Shown piece by piece: positions 50,025-58,381 of a stretch of 64,000 nucleotides of DNA (position 1 is the stretch's first letter; each line of letters starts with the position of its first letter). The translations under genes were made by a program, and so were the position numbers. The stretch spans positions 1,364,001 through 1,428,000 of the forward strand of contig NZ_CP170544.1 in NCBI RefSeq assembly GCF_042693015.1, written 5' to 3'. The notes beneath the pieces are model-generated. The model saw nothing but the letters and a program-made list of their open reading frames with translations, was not told the DNA's origin and ran no database searches. The DNA is from Sphingomonas_E sp042693015 (GTDB lineage Bacteria; Pseudomonadota; Alphaproteobacteria; Sphingomonadales; Sphingomonadaceae).

Positions 50025-51267
50025 GTTCCGGCTCTCCTGCATATATCTGATTGAGTTTGGGATCGATCGCATTGCCCACTTCCGGGCAATAGGTGCCCGA
50101 CGGGCCGTACATCACGACGACGCAGCGGTTGCAGGCGGTGCAGCCGGACTTGTCGGCCGTCCCTGCCTTCCATTGCGAGACGAGCGTCGGATCGTGGATC
50201 AGCGCGCGCGCGATCGCCACCGCCTCGAAGCCCTCATCGAGCGCCGCCTTCGCCGATGTCAGTGACTGCACGCCGCCCAGATAGCAGAGCTTCACCGTCC
50301 GGTCCGGCCCCAGCGCCGCCTTCAGGGTCAGCGCATCTTCCATCAGATAATTCTCATGGAAAGGCGGCAGCTTGGGCACGCTCATCTTCAGGATGGCGAA
50401 TTGCAGCTTGCCGGCAATGCTGGTCTGCAGCGTCGCCATCTCGTCATAAGGCAGCGAGCTGCCGAACATCTTCCAGGTGGATTCGATGTTCCGCCCGGCG
50501 GAGAGCACCAGCATGTCCGCGCCCGCCGCCTGCAATGCCCGCGCGGTGACGATCGTGTCCTGGATCGTCGCGCCCTTCGGCACGCCATCGACCAGATTGA
50601 TCTTGGCCAGGATTGCTAACCGGCTGCCGACGGCCGCCTTCACCGCCGCCAGCACTTCCGCGGGGAAGCGCGCCCGGTTCTCGGCCGAACCGCCATATTC
50701 GTCGCGCCGGAAATTGCTCAGCGGCGAGATGAACTGGTTGAGCAGATAGCCATGGCCCATGTGGAGCTCGATCGCGTCGAACCCCGCCTGCTCGCAGCGG
50801 AGCGCGGCGGCCACGAACTCTTCGCGCACCATGTCCATGTCGGCGCGCGTCATCGCCCGCTGGAAGAAGCGCCCCATCAGGAAGCCCATCTTGTCGATGC
50901 CGCCGGACGAGGACATCGCCCGCGGCGTCGAAAGATCCCTGATCTGGCAGAAGCTGCCGCCATGGGTGATCTGGGCCGAAGCCTTGCCACCCGCGGCGTG
51001 GATCGCATCGGTGATCACGCGATAATGCGGCACGCTCTCGTCGCTCATCGTGCCCTGATTGGGGAGCGTCCGCCCGTCCTTGGACACCGCGATATAGGCC
51101 AGCGTCGTCAGCCCCAGCTCATGCTCGGCATAGGTGCGGTGGAATTCCAGCAGCGCCTTGGTGGGGTTCATGTCCTTGTTCTTCGTCTCGTTCGCGCCCG
51201 AACGGATGAAGCGGTTGCGGATCGTGATCGGCCCGATCTGGACCGGAGAGAAAGGATCGACGGTCAT
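50014..51267 (-). CDS. NADH:flavin oxidoreductase (Old Yellow Enzyme family)
   Basis: A 417-residue FMN-binding TIM barrel: FSPVQIGPITIRNRFIRSG, QITHGGSFC, FDAIELHMGHGYLLNQFISP, NFRRDEYGGSAENRARF and AVAIARALIHDP. C-terminal CTACNRCVVVMYGPSGTYC adds four cysteines in the pattern that binds [4Fe-4S] in 2,4-dienoyl-CoA reductases, but the following flavin domains of those enzymes are absent. It would reduce an activated C=C or act on a dienone. It overlaps both neighbours (4 bp with SnoaL-like, 11 bp with the SDR). Confidence 0.86.
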   Translation of the reverse strand: MTVDPFSPVQIGPITIRNRFIRSGANETKNKDMNPTKALLEFHRTYAEHELGLTTLAYIAVSKDGRTLPNQGTMSDESVPHYRVITDAIHAAGGKASAQITHGGSFCQIRDLSTPRAMSSSGGIDKMGFLMGRFFQRAMTRADMDMVREEFVAAALRCEQAGFDAIELHMGHGYLLNQFISPLSNFRRDEYGGSAENRARFPAEVLAAVKAAVGSRLAILAKINLVDGVPKGATIQDTIVTARALQAAGADMLVLSAGRNIESTWKMFGSSLPYDEMATLQTSIAGKLQFAILKMSVPKLPPFHENYLMEDALTLKAALGPDRTVKLCYLGGVQSLTSAKAALDEGFEAVAIARALIHDPTLVSQWKAGTADKSGCTACNRCVVVMYGPSGTYCPEVGNAIDPKLNQIYAGEPEHAA

Positions 51268-51719
51268 GATTCACCTTTCGGCACGGAGGCCGGCACATCC
51301 TTGGCCCAAGGCGCGATTTCGGTGCGGCTCTTGATCCGCCAGCCATTGGCGGTGCGCACCAGCTCGTCCTGATAGGTCGCGCCGATGAAGAAGATCTGCC
51401 CGCCTTTTTCCGGCAGCATGTGCATCGGATTGAACAGCATCGTGTTCGCAGTCGCGCGCGTGCTGTCCTGGCTGTCGAAGCGGATCTGCGGCAGGCCGAT
51501 CAGATGCTGGCTGAGGCCGAAGCCGCCCAGTGCCTCGACCAGCCAGGGCTTGATCTCTGCCCAGTCTCCCTGCCGGCCGCCCGTCGCGCGATAGTCGCAC
51601 ACCGCATCCGCGGTGAACACATGGTCGAGCTTGTCGATCTCCCGCGTGTCCAGCGCGAACACATAATCGGTCAGCAGCGCCTGGATTTCCAATATGTCGG
51701 AGATGCGGTCGATATGCAT
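51264..51719 (-). CDS. SnoaL-like/NTF2-fold protein, copy 2
   Basis: A 151-residue SnoaL-type protein: RISDILEIQALLTDYVFALD, VFTADAVCDYRATGG, ATANTMLFNPMHMLPEK and DELVRTANGWRIKSRTEIAP. It has the same fold type as 47605-48078 but differs clearly in sequence. Its stop overlaps the OYE start (ATGA), and it lies 16 bp after the second SDR. Role unknown; isomerase or dehydratase activity is possible. Confidence 0.8.
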   Translation of the reverse strand: MHIDRISDILEIQALLTDYVFALDTREIDKLDHVFTADAVCDYRATGGRQGDWAEIKPWLVEALGGFGLSQHLIGLPQIRFDSQDSTRATANTMLFNPMHMLPEKGGQIFFIGATYQDELVRTANGWRIKSRTEIAPWAKDVPASVPKGES

Positions 51720-51735
51720 GGCCCGCTTATCCTTA

Positions 51736-52497
51736 TTATCCGTCGAAATTCGCCTGTCCGCCGTCGAGCGGGATGGTCGCGCCCGTCAGATAGGCGAAGC
51801 TTGGCCCGCACAAAGCCGCCACCGCCTCGCCAATGTCGGTCTCGCAAGCGCCGATCCGGCGCAGCGGGATCGTCTTGAAAAAGGCTTCCGCTTCCGCCGG
51901 CCGCGCCGCAATCCAGGATTTGAGGCCGGGGCTGTCGGCATGGGGGGCGATGTTGAGCACGCGGATGCCATCCGGCCCCCATTCGGCCGCCGCCGCGCGG
52001 GTCAGCGCCTGGATCGCCTTCTTGACCGCCGCATAGGGGCCATAGCCCGCCATGTCCCAGCGGATCGTGGCCGACGAAGTGAGGTTGATGATCACCCCGC
52101 CGCCGCGCGCCGTCATCGACGGGCGACACGCCTTCATCGTCCGCATCGTCGCGATCGGCCCGCTTTCGAAGCCAGCGAGGAACGCTTCGTCGGTCACGCT
52201 CTCCAGCGTGCCGAGCGGCACTTCCTGCGCATTGTTGACCAGGATGTCGACGCCGCCGAACGCCTCGATCACCTGCGCGACAGCCGCCTTGATGGCCTCA
52301 CCGTCCTTGATGTCGACATGGAAGCCGCGCGATCCGTTGCCGCACTCCTCGGCCGTCGCTTCCACCTTGGAAAGCGTCCGGCCGAGCAGCGCCACCTTCG
52401 CGCCATTGCGGGCGAGCGCGAGCGCGATACCGCGCCCCACGCCCTGCCCCGCACCGGTAACGATCGCAATCTTGCCTTCAAGCATGGCTTGGCTCAC
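51736..52497 (-). CDS. Short-chain dehydrogenase/reductase, copy 2
   Basis: A 253-residue SDR: AIVTGAGQGVGRGIALAL, LVNNAQEVPLG, and NLTSSATI with YGPYAAVKKAI (Tyr-x3-Lys). The C-terminus TGATIPLDGGQANFDG is typical. The GTG start at 52497 overlaps the upstream SDR stop by 4 bp (GTGA); an ATG four codons in is possible. The pathway step is unknown. Confidence 0.83.
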   Translation of the reverse strand: MSQAMLEGKIAIVTGAGQGVGRGIALALARNGAKVALLGRTLSKVEATAEECGNGSRGFHVDIKDGEAIKAAVAQVIEAFGGVDILVNNAQEVPLGTLESVTDEAFLAGFESGPIATMRTMKACRPSMTARGGGVIINLTSSATIRWDMAGYGPYAAVKKAIQALTRAAAAEWGPDGIRVLNIAPHADSPGLKSWIAARPAEAEAFFKTIPLRRIGACETDIGEAVAALCGPSFAYLTGATIPLDGGQANFDG

Positions 52498-53282
52498 GCG
52501 CCGAGCCCCGCCGGCGCGCCCGGCAACACCGGCTGGAAATAGCCCGAGGACCAGCCGCCATCGACGGCATATTCGGCGCCGGTGACATAGCTCGCCTCGT
52601 CGCTGACGACGAACGCCGTCACGCGCGCCACTTCCTCCGGCCCGGCGATCCGCTGCAGCGGCATGCGCTCCATGCCCTCATTCTCGGCGCCGCCGGCCTT
52701 GCCGGTCGGGTTGCCCATTTCGGTGTTGATCGCGCCCGGATGGACCGAATTGACGCGCACGCCGCGCGGGCCGAGCTCGAACGCCAGGCTCTTGGAAAGG
52801 CCACGCACCGCCCACTTCGACGCCGTGTAGACGGTCAAGCCGTTGCAGCCGCGCAAGCCATCGACCGAGGAGATGTTGACGACGCAACCATTGCCGCTCG
52901 CCGTCAGCGCCGGCGCGCAATGCTTCACGCCCAGGATCACGCCCTTGATGTTGATCGACAGCACCTTGTCGATGTCATCGGCCGAAACCTGCTCGATCGC
53001 GGTGTAGTGGACGACGGCGGCATTGTTGACGAGCGTGGTGAGCTTGCCGAACCGATCGACTGCGGTCTTCACCGCATTCGCCCAGTCGGCCTCGTTGCGG
53101 ACGTCCATCTTCACGAAGACCGCGGCGTCACCCAGTTCCTTCGCCAGCGCCTCGCCCTTTTCGGCCAGGATGTCGCCGATGACGACCTTGGCGCCGCGTT
53201 CCACGAACAGCCGCGCCGTCGCTTCGCCCATGCCCTGCGAACCGCCGGTGACGATCGCCACCTTGCCCTCAAGCCTTCCCAT
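52494..53282 (-). CDS. Short-chain dehydrogenase/reductase, copy 3 (hydroxysteroid dehydrogenase-like)
   Basis: A 262-residue SDR: AIVTGGSQGMGEATARLF, DILAEKGEALAKELG (an acidic residue after beta2, suggesting NAD), LVNNAAVVHYT, NISSVDGLRG and YTASKWAVRGLSKSLA. The central SSVDGLRG...VYTASKWAVRGL and VHPGAINTEM are close to 3alpha/20beta-hydroxysteroid dehydrogenases. GGAGGGATC precedes ATG 53282. It is the first gene of a five-gene overlapping operon and follows an inverted repeat near its promoter. Confidence 0.85.
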   Translation of the reverse strand: MGRLEGKVAIVTGGSQGMGEATARLFVERGAKVVIGDILAEKGEALAKELGDAAVFVKMDVRNEADWANAVKTAVDRFGKLTTLVNNAAVVHYTAIEQVSADDIDKVLSINIKGVILGVKHCAPALTASGNGCVVNISSVDGLRGCNGLTVYTASKWAVRGLSKSLAFELGPRGVRVNSVHPGAINTEMGNPTGKAGGAENEGMERMPLQRIAGPEEVARVTAFVVSDEASYVTGAEYAVDGGWSSGYFQPVLPGAPAGLGA

Positions 53283-53343
53283 GATCCCTCCGCGCATAAT
53301 CGGCCGGGATAGGCCCCGGCTCTTGGCCGTGATCCTCCCCGGC

Positions 53344-53369
53344 CGCATCCGCAGTGTCAAGCGGATGCG
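53344..53369 (-). promoter_or_regulatory. Inverted repeat enclosing a TTGACA box, upstream of the SDR operon
   Basis: CGCATCCGC and GCGGATGCG are perfect 9-bp inverted arms with an 8-base spacer that contains TTGACA on the minus strand (53360-53355). The dyad is 62-87 bases before the start at 53282, and the GAGGAT 17 bases further is a weak -10. It looks like an operator over the -35 box. Confidence 0.5.
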
Positions 53370-53436
53370 CGAGAAAATTGGCGTTACAAATTCGCAAAGT
53401 GGCGCGATCTATTATGTTCGCGTCGCTATTGCGTAA

Positions 53437-54372
53437 TCAGGCGGGGATGGCTTCTCCCAGCGATCGCTTGAGTTCGGTCGCGCCCAGCGCGATCGCTTCG
53501 GCCGAAGCCGGCAGCACGCCGACCATGCTGGCGAAACCGTGGATCATCCCGTCGGCACGCCGCAGCGTCACCGTGTTCCCCGCTTCCTCCAGCTTTTCGG
53601 CATAGGCTTCGGCCTCGTCGCGCAGCGGATCATATTCTGCGGTGACGATCGTCGCGGGCGGCAGCCCGGCCAGGCTCGCCGCGCGGATCGGTGCCGCCAA
53701 GGGATCGGGGCTGTCGACCGCGTCCGCACCCACATATTGCTCCCAGAACCAGCGCATCATCGGCCCGGTCAGGAAATAGTCGGCGCCATTTTCGGTGTAG
53801 GAGACATTGCCGAAATCGGTATCGATCACCGGATAGAGCAGGAACTGGTGGCCGATCGCCGGCCCCACCTCGCGCGCCTTCAGCGCCACCGCCGCGGCGA
53901 GGTTGCCGCCCGCGCTGTCGCCGCCGACGGCGATCCGGCCGCCATCGACATCGGCACCGGCCTGCCCCTCGGCCACCGCTGCCACCGCCGCGTGGCAGGC
54001 CAGCAGCGGTTCGGGGAACTTCGCTTCCGGCGAACGCGGATAATCGACCGAAACCACCGCAACATGCGCGGCTTCCGCGATCGCGCGGGTCAACGGGTCA
54101 TGCGTTTCCAGATTGCCCGAAACCCAGCCGCCGCCATGGAAGAAGACGAGCACCGGCAACTTCGTCCCCGGCTCGGGATGATAAAGCCGCGCCGGCATCG
54201 TGCGGCCGCCATGGCTCAGGCTGATGTCCTTGACCTCGGCAATATCGGCCTTGGGGAACGGCATCGGCATATCGTCGGCCACGCGGGCATTGGCGACGGT
54301 GAAGGGCGGCACGCACAGCGGCGACTGTTTCATCATTTCCAGGATCTGCTGGGTCATCGCATCCAGGGCCAT
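53437..54372 (-). CDS. HSL-family esterase/lipase (alpha/beta hydrolase)
   Basis: A 311-residue hormone-sensitive-lipase-type hydrolase. The oxyanion motif HGGGW is at 79-83, the nucleophile is Ser153 in VGGDSAGGNLAAA, the acid is in TAEYDPLRDEAE and the His in GMIHGFASM. These enzymes hydrolyse short acyl esters, often of alicyclic or aromatic alcohols. GGAGGAGAG precedes ATG 54372. It is divergent from the luxR-type gene (68 bp) and separated by 154 bp from the SDR operon. Confidence 0.88.
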   Translation of the reverse strand: MALDAMTQQILEMMKQSPLCVPPFTVANARVADDMPMPFPKADIAEVKDISLSHGGRTMPARLYHPEPGTKLPVLVFFHGGGWVSGNLETHDPLTRAIAEAAHVAVVSVDYPRSPEAKFPEPLLACHAAVAAVAEGQAGADVDGGRIAVGGDSAGGNLAAAVALKAREVGPAIGHQFLLYPVIDTDFGNVSYTENGADYFLTGPMMRWFWEQYVGADAVDSPDPLAAPIRAASLAGLPPATIVTAEYDPLRDEAEAYAEKLEEAGNTVTLRRADGMIHGFASMVGVLPASAEAIALGATELKRSLGEAIPA

Positions 54373-54440
54373 TCTTCTCTCCTCCGCCTTTCGTTCGCGG
54401 TCGCTTGCCGTTCAGTCACCGTAGGATAGAACAGCGCGCC

Positions 54441-55574
54441 ATGATGAACCCCATCCAAATGGACGACGCCGCCGAAACGCTGTTGCCCTCCGCACTCCTG
54501 GAGGCGCTGTATGGCGGCCTGCTCGATGCGACGCCGTGGGAGGCGTTCCTCCGCGCGCTCGCGGCCTATCTCGATTCGTCCTACGCCACGATCATCCTCA
54601 CCGTTCCCGGCGCCAGCAGCCCCGGCATGACGCTCACCCCCGGCGCCGATCCGCAGGTGCAGGAGGATTATTCGGCGAGCTTCTTCACCAGCGATCCGTT
54701 CATCGGCCTGCCCGAAGGCGAGGTGATGCGCTTCGCCGATTTCGTCGACCGGACGGCGCGCAAGAATGCCGACTTCCACCGCGATTTCCTCGAAGGTGCA
54801 GGCGGAGACCAGATCCTCGGCGTCGATCTGCGCGCCCAATCGGGCTTCGAGGCGCGCATCCGCGTCACCCGCGATCAGAGCCGCCCCGATTTCGAACGGA
54901 CCGAGCGCGACACGCTCCAGCGCCTCGTTCCCCACATCCGCAACGCCGTCCGGCTCTATGAGCGGCTGGCGACGATCGGCACCGAACAGGGCGTGTTTCA
55001 GGGCGCGATCGAACAGATGGCGGTGGCCACCATCATCCTCGATCATGGCGGTCGCGTCCTGCGCACCAATGCCCGCGCCGATCACCTCCTCGCCCGTGCC
55101 GACGGTCTTTCCCGCAGCGGCGATCGCTTCGTGCTGGGCGGCCGCGACGATCAGAAGGCGCTGGAGGCGATGCTACGCACGCTGGACGTGGAAAGCGATC
55201 CCCGCGCGGTCGCCCCCTTGCGTCTGCGCATCGAACGCCCATCCGGCGAACGCGATTTCGCGATCGTGGCGCAACCCGTCGCTGGCCCCGCCTTCATGCG
55301 CGGCGCCACTGCCGCGGCACTCGCCTTGTTCGTCACCGAACCCGGCGCCCGCACCGGCCCCAGCCCGGAGGCAATCCGCGACCTGTTCCAGCTAACCCCC
55401 GCCGAAGCCCAGCTCGCTGCAACGCTTGCCAACGGGGCATCGCTGATCGACGCCGCCGATCGCCTCGGCGTCACCCACAACACGGTCCGCGGCCACCTCC
55501 GCGCGATCTTCGCCAAGACAGGCGTGCGACGGCAATCGCAGCTCGTCCACCTGCTGAACGCGCGGCTGCCCTAA
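54441..55574 (+). CDS. LuxR-type regulator
   Basis: A 377-residue protein with a C-terminal LuxR helix-turn-helix (LTPAEAQLAATLANGASLID, then RLGVTHNTVRGHLRAIFAKT). The N-terminal 300 residues hold a sensory region (SSYATIILTVPG, FFTSDPFIGLPEGEV, TIILDHGGRVLRTNARADHL, the last PAS-like). No receiver or acyl-homoserine-lactone domain is seen. Its place between the esterase and the arylsulfatase suggests it controls this catabolic region. The start at 54441 is preferred; the frame is open to 54405. Confidence 0.82.
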   Translation: MMNPIQMDDAAETLLPSALLEALYGGLLDATPWEAFLRALAAYLDSSYATIILTVPGASSPGMTLTPGADPQVQEDYSASFFTSDPFIGLPEGEVMRFADFVDRTARKNADFHRDFLEGAGGDQILGVDLRAQSGFEARIRVTRDQSRPDFERTERDTLQRLVPHIRNAVRLYERLATIGTEQGVFQGAIEQMAVATIILDHGGRVLRTNARADHLLARADGLSRSGDRFVLGGRDDQKALEAMLRTLDVESDPRAVAPLRLRIERPSGERDFAIVAQPVAGPAFMRGATAAALALFVTEPGARTGPSPEAIRDLFQLTPAEAQLAATLANGASLIDAADRLGVTHNTVRGHLRAIFAKTGVRRQSQLVHLLNARLP

Positions 55575-55580
55575 CCACAA

Positions 55581-55666
55581 CCGTCATGCTGAACTTGTTT
55601 CAGCATCCATGCATGCCACCGGCAGCAATCGCTCACATGGACCCTGAAACGAGTTCAGGGTGACGG
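55581..55666. repeat. REP-like inverted pair, copy 2
   Basis: Left unit 55581-55611 (TGCTGAACTTGTTTCAGCA between CCGTCA and TCCATG) and right unit 55636-55666 (CCCTGAAACGAGTTCAGGG between CATGGA and TGACGG). Same paired, facing arrangement and borders as 14547-14671. It fills the gap between the convergent luxR-type and arylsulfatase genes and may also stop transcripts. Confidence 0.82.
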
Positions 55667-55691
55667 CGGGAGATTGGGGCAAACCACACCC

Positions 55692-57989
55692 TCAAGCCCC
55701 CGGCTTCACCTCCACCTCAACCTTCGCGATCTTGCCGGTGAATTTGAACGGCATCTTATAAGTGAAGTCGATCGGCGATCCGGTATCCATGCCGATATCC
55801 AGCCCCTCACCCAGCGAGAACTGGATCGGCACCGTCCGTTCGAGCCGCCCTTCGGCAACCGTCTTGCCATTGGCGGACAAGCTGATCTTGCCGCCCTTGC
55901 CCATCCCCCCACCATCATAGTCGAAGTCCACGACAAGCGTGGTCTTGCCCGCGGGCAAGGCTTCGCTCGCGGCGAAGGTGGGCCGGTCGATGCTGAGGAA
56001 ATTATAGACGAACACCGGTTTGCCCTCGCGGAGATAGAGGCCATAGCCGCCCTCCAGTCCGCCATGGGTTATCACCATGCCCTCGGCTTTCTCGGGCAGT
56101 TCGATCTCGGCAGTGATGGTCCATGATTTGTTGAGCATCGGCAGGCAAGCCGCGTCGGGCAGCGCCACCATGCCTTCATGGTAGGTCGCGCTGGTGCGCT
56201 TGCCGACAAGGCTCGGCCGCCCCATCGCTTCGGCATTCATGCGGATCGTCGCGCGCCAGTCGAGCGGCAGAACATTATATTTTGCCGCCTCGACCCACCA
56301 CCGATCCTGCAACTCGCGCAATTTGTCGGGATGTTCGGCGGCGAGATCCTTCGCCTGCGAGAAATCCTCGTCGAGCTTGTATAGCTCCCAGACCTGATCG
56401 TCGGGGCTCCAATCCTCGGAGCGGACCGGCTGCCACGGCACGAACGACGGCGCCGATGCCATCCAGCCATCATGATAGAGCCCGCGGTTGACGCCCAGCT
56501 CGAAATATTGGGTTTTCCGGTGGCTCGCCGCCTCCGCGTCATCGAACACATGCGCGAAGCTGACGCCCTCGATCGGCTTCTGCTGGATGCCGTTGAGCTC
56601 ACTCGGCGCTGTGACTCCGCACAGTTCGTAGAGCGTGGGCACGATGTCGATCGTATGGATGAACTGGTCGCGCAGGCCACCCTTGTCTTTGATCTGGTCC
56701 GGCCAGGAGATGATCATCGGGTTGCGCGTGCCGCCGAAATGACTGGCAACCTGCTTGGTCCATTGGAAGGGCGTGTTCATCGCGTGCGCCCAGGCCGACG
56801 GGAAGTGATTGAAATGCTTCGGCCCGCCCAGCTCATCGATGGCCTTGATATTGTCTTCCCATTTCTCCGGAAAACCGTTGAAGAACATGTTTTCGCACAG
56901 CGATCCTTCGATCCCACCCTCCGCGCTCGAACCATTGTCGCCAGCGATGTAGATGATGATCGTGTTGTCGGCGTCGGGCAGTTCCTTCACCGCATCGATC
57001 ACGCGGCCCATCGCTACGTCGACCTGCGCGCCATAGCCGGCGAAGACTTCCATCATCCGGGCATAGAGCCGCTTCTGGTCGTCGTTCAGGCTGTCCCAGG
57101 CGGGCAGACCTTTCGAGCGCGTAGTCAGCTCGGTATCGGCCGGGATCACGCCCAATTTCTTCTGCCGCTCAATCGTCGCCTCGCGATAAGCATCCCAGCC
57201 CGCGTCGAACTGGCCCTTGAACTTGTCCGCCCATTCATTCGATGCGTGATGCGGTGCGTGCGTGGCGCCCGGAGCGACATAGAGGAAATAGGGCTTGTCG
57301 GGCGCGATGCTCTTCACCTTGCGCACCCAGCGGATCGCCTTGTCGGCGAGATCCTCGGTCAGATGATAATCGGGATCGTCCGACGCGGGCACAAGATCAC
57401 GATTCTCGAACAATAACGGGTTCCAGTGGTTCATGTCACCGCCATTGAAGCCGTAGAAATAGTCGAAACCCAGCCCATTGGCCCAGCGATCGAACGGCCC
57501 CGCGGCGCTCGTCTCCCAGGTCGGCGTATTATGGTTCTTGCCGATCCACGCGGTCATATAGCCGTTCTGGCGCAACACCTCGCCGATAGTGCCGCAATTG
57601 CGTGGGAGCACGCAGCAATAGCCGTCATAGCCGGTCGCCAACTCGGTGATCCCGGCGAACCCGGTCGAATGATGGTTGCGCCCGGTGATCAGCGCCGCGC
57701 GCGTCGGGCTGCACAAGGCGGTGGTGTGGAAATAGTTGAACCGCAGCCCCTCCTTCGCCAGCCGGTCCATCGTCGGCGACGGCACGCCGCCCCCGAAAGT
57801 GGAAAACTGGCCGAAACCGACATCGTCGAGCAGGATCAGCACGATGTTGGGCGCGCCCTTGGGCGGCTGCACCGGTTGCGGGAAGGTCGCCGGATCGGAA
57901 TCCTTGAAGGTCCGCCCCACCTCCCCGGTGAAATGGAAATCGGGACGCGGCAGGATTTCGGGCGTCTGGGCAGCACGATCGACGGGCAC
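55692..57989 (-). CDS. Type I arylsulfatase
   Basis: A 765-residue sulfatase. The metal site begins LILLDDVGFG (Asp55/56), and the formylglycine signature is CSPTRAALITGRN with Cys93 as the residue to be oxidised. TAWIGKNHN, FLYVAPGATHAPH and IYIAGDNGSSAEGG complete the active site. After about residue 560 a C-terminal beta domain of about 200 residues follows (TYHEGMVALPDAACLPMLNK, YLREGKPVFVYNFL, VDFDYDGGGMGKGG), typical of the large AtsA group. There is no signal peptide with this start, so it may be cytoplasmic. The GTG start at 57989 has GGAGGC six bases upstream; the frame is open to 58115. Confidence 0.88.
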   Translation of the reverse strand: MPVDRAAQTPEILPRPDFHFTGEVGRTFKDSDPATFPQPVQPPKGAPNIVLILLDDVGFGQFSTFGGGVPSPTMDRLAKEGLRFNYFHTTALCSPTRAALITGRNHHSTGFAGITELATGYDGYCCVLPRNCGTIGEVLRQNGYMTAWIGKNHNTPTWETSAAGPFDRWANGLGFDYFYGFNGGDMNHWNPLLFENRDLVPASDDPDYHLTEDLADKAIRWVRKVKSIAPDKPYFLYVAPGATHAPHHASNEWADKFKGQFDAGWDAYREATIERQKKLGVIPADTELTTRSKGLPAWDSLNDDQKRLYARMMEVFAGYGAQVDVAMGRVIDAVKELPDADNTIIIYIAGDNGSSAEGGIEGSLCENMFFNGFPEKWEDNIKAIDELGGPKHFNHFPSAWAHAMNTPFQWTKQVASHFGGTRNPMIISWPDQIKDKGGLRDQFIHTIDIVPTLYELCGVTAPSELNGIQQKPIEGVSFAHVFDDAEAASHRKTQYFELGVNRGLYHDGWMASAPSFVPWQPVRSEDWSPDDQVWELYKLDEDFSQAKDLAAEHPDKLRELQDRWWVEAAKYNVLPLDWRATIRMNAEAMGRPSLVGKRTSATYHEGMVALPDAACLPMLNKSWTITAEIELPEKAEGMVITHGGLEGGYGLYLREGKPVFVYNFLSIDRPTFAASEALPAGKTTLVVDFDYDGGGMGKGGKISLSANGKTVAEGRLERTVPIQFSLGEGLDIGMDTGSPIDFTYKMPFKFTGKIAKVEVEVKPGA

Positions 57990-58118
57990 GGCAAGCCTCC
58001 ACTCCACGGAAACGGGATGCCGCCAAACTAGGCGTGCCGCATATCCCGTCCATCGGGGCAAACCCGCAGGCCAAAGGGTGATTTCCCGGAAGGGCACCAT
58101 CCTTCCCTCCCTCAAACC

Positions 58119-58144
58119 GTCATGCCAGCGCAGGCTGGCATGAC
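58119..58144. repeat. Short palindromic hairpin
   Basis: GTCATGCCAGC and GCTGGCATGAC are perfect 11-bp arms around a GCAG loop. TTATTTTT follows, so it might act as a terminator on the plus strand, but no plus-strand gene precedes it. It resembles the CCGTCATGC border of the REP units. Confidence 0.6.
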
Positions 58145-58180
58145 GTGATTATTTTTAGGGCAACCCCATCCCCCGCCGTC

Positions 58181-58200
58181 GCCCCAGCGGAGGCTGGGGC
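58181..58200. repeat. Short palindromic hairpin
   Basis: GCCCCAGC, GGAG, GCTGGGGC: perfect 8-bp arms, flanked by CCGTC and CCATGG. It resembles the dispersed palindromes common in sphingomonad gaps. Confidence 0.55.
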
Positions 58201-58347
58201 CCATGGCTCTATCGGCACAAGCTACCACTCGCCAAAAACCTTCATGTCCCCCAGAATGAATCCGCGTCCGATCAAAGAACACCGCGCGGTTGACGCTTAT
58301 GCGCACTCTCCATCATACAGGATTACGAGGATCACCATTTACAACCA

Positions 58348-58367
58348 CCGCAGTTGACATAATGCGG
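58348..58367. promoter_or_regulatory. Inverted repeat before the sulfotransferase 2 start
   Basis: CCGCA, ten bases containing TTGACA, TGCGG, ending 15 bases before ATG 58382. It shares CCGC...TTGACA...TGCGGA with the dyad at 53344-53369, with different spacing, so a common regulator is possible but weakly supported. Confidence 0.3.
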
Positions 58368-58381
58368 AGCAAGGAGAGCAT

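Larger units (their letters stand above)
57990..58381. other. 392-bp gap between divergent arylsulfatase and sulfotransferase genes
   Basis: It holds two compact hairpins (58119-58144 and 58181-58200), a possible promoter (TTGACG at 58290-58295 with a weak CATAC box 17-19 bases on), and an inverted repeat next to the sulfotransferase start. Frames here are short and lack ribosome binding sites. Confidence 0.5.

Noticed and set aside
57990..58115. N-terminal extension of the arylsulfatase to 58115
   Set aside because: The extra 42 residues have no ribosome binding site, while GTG 57989 has GGAGGC at ideal spacing.
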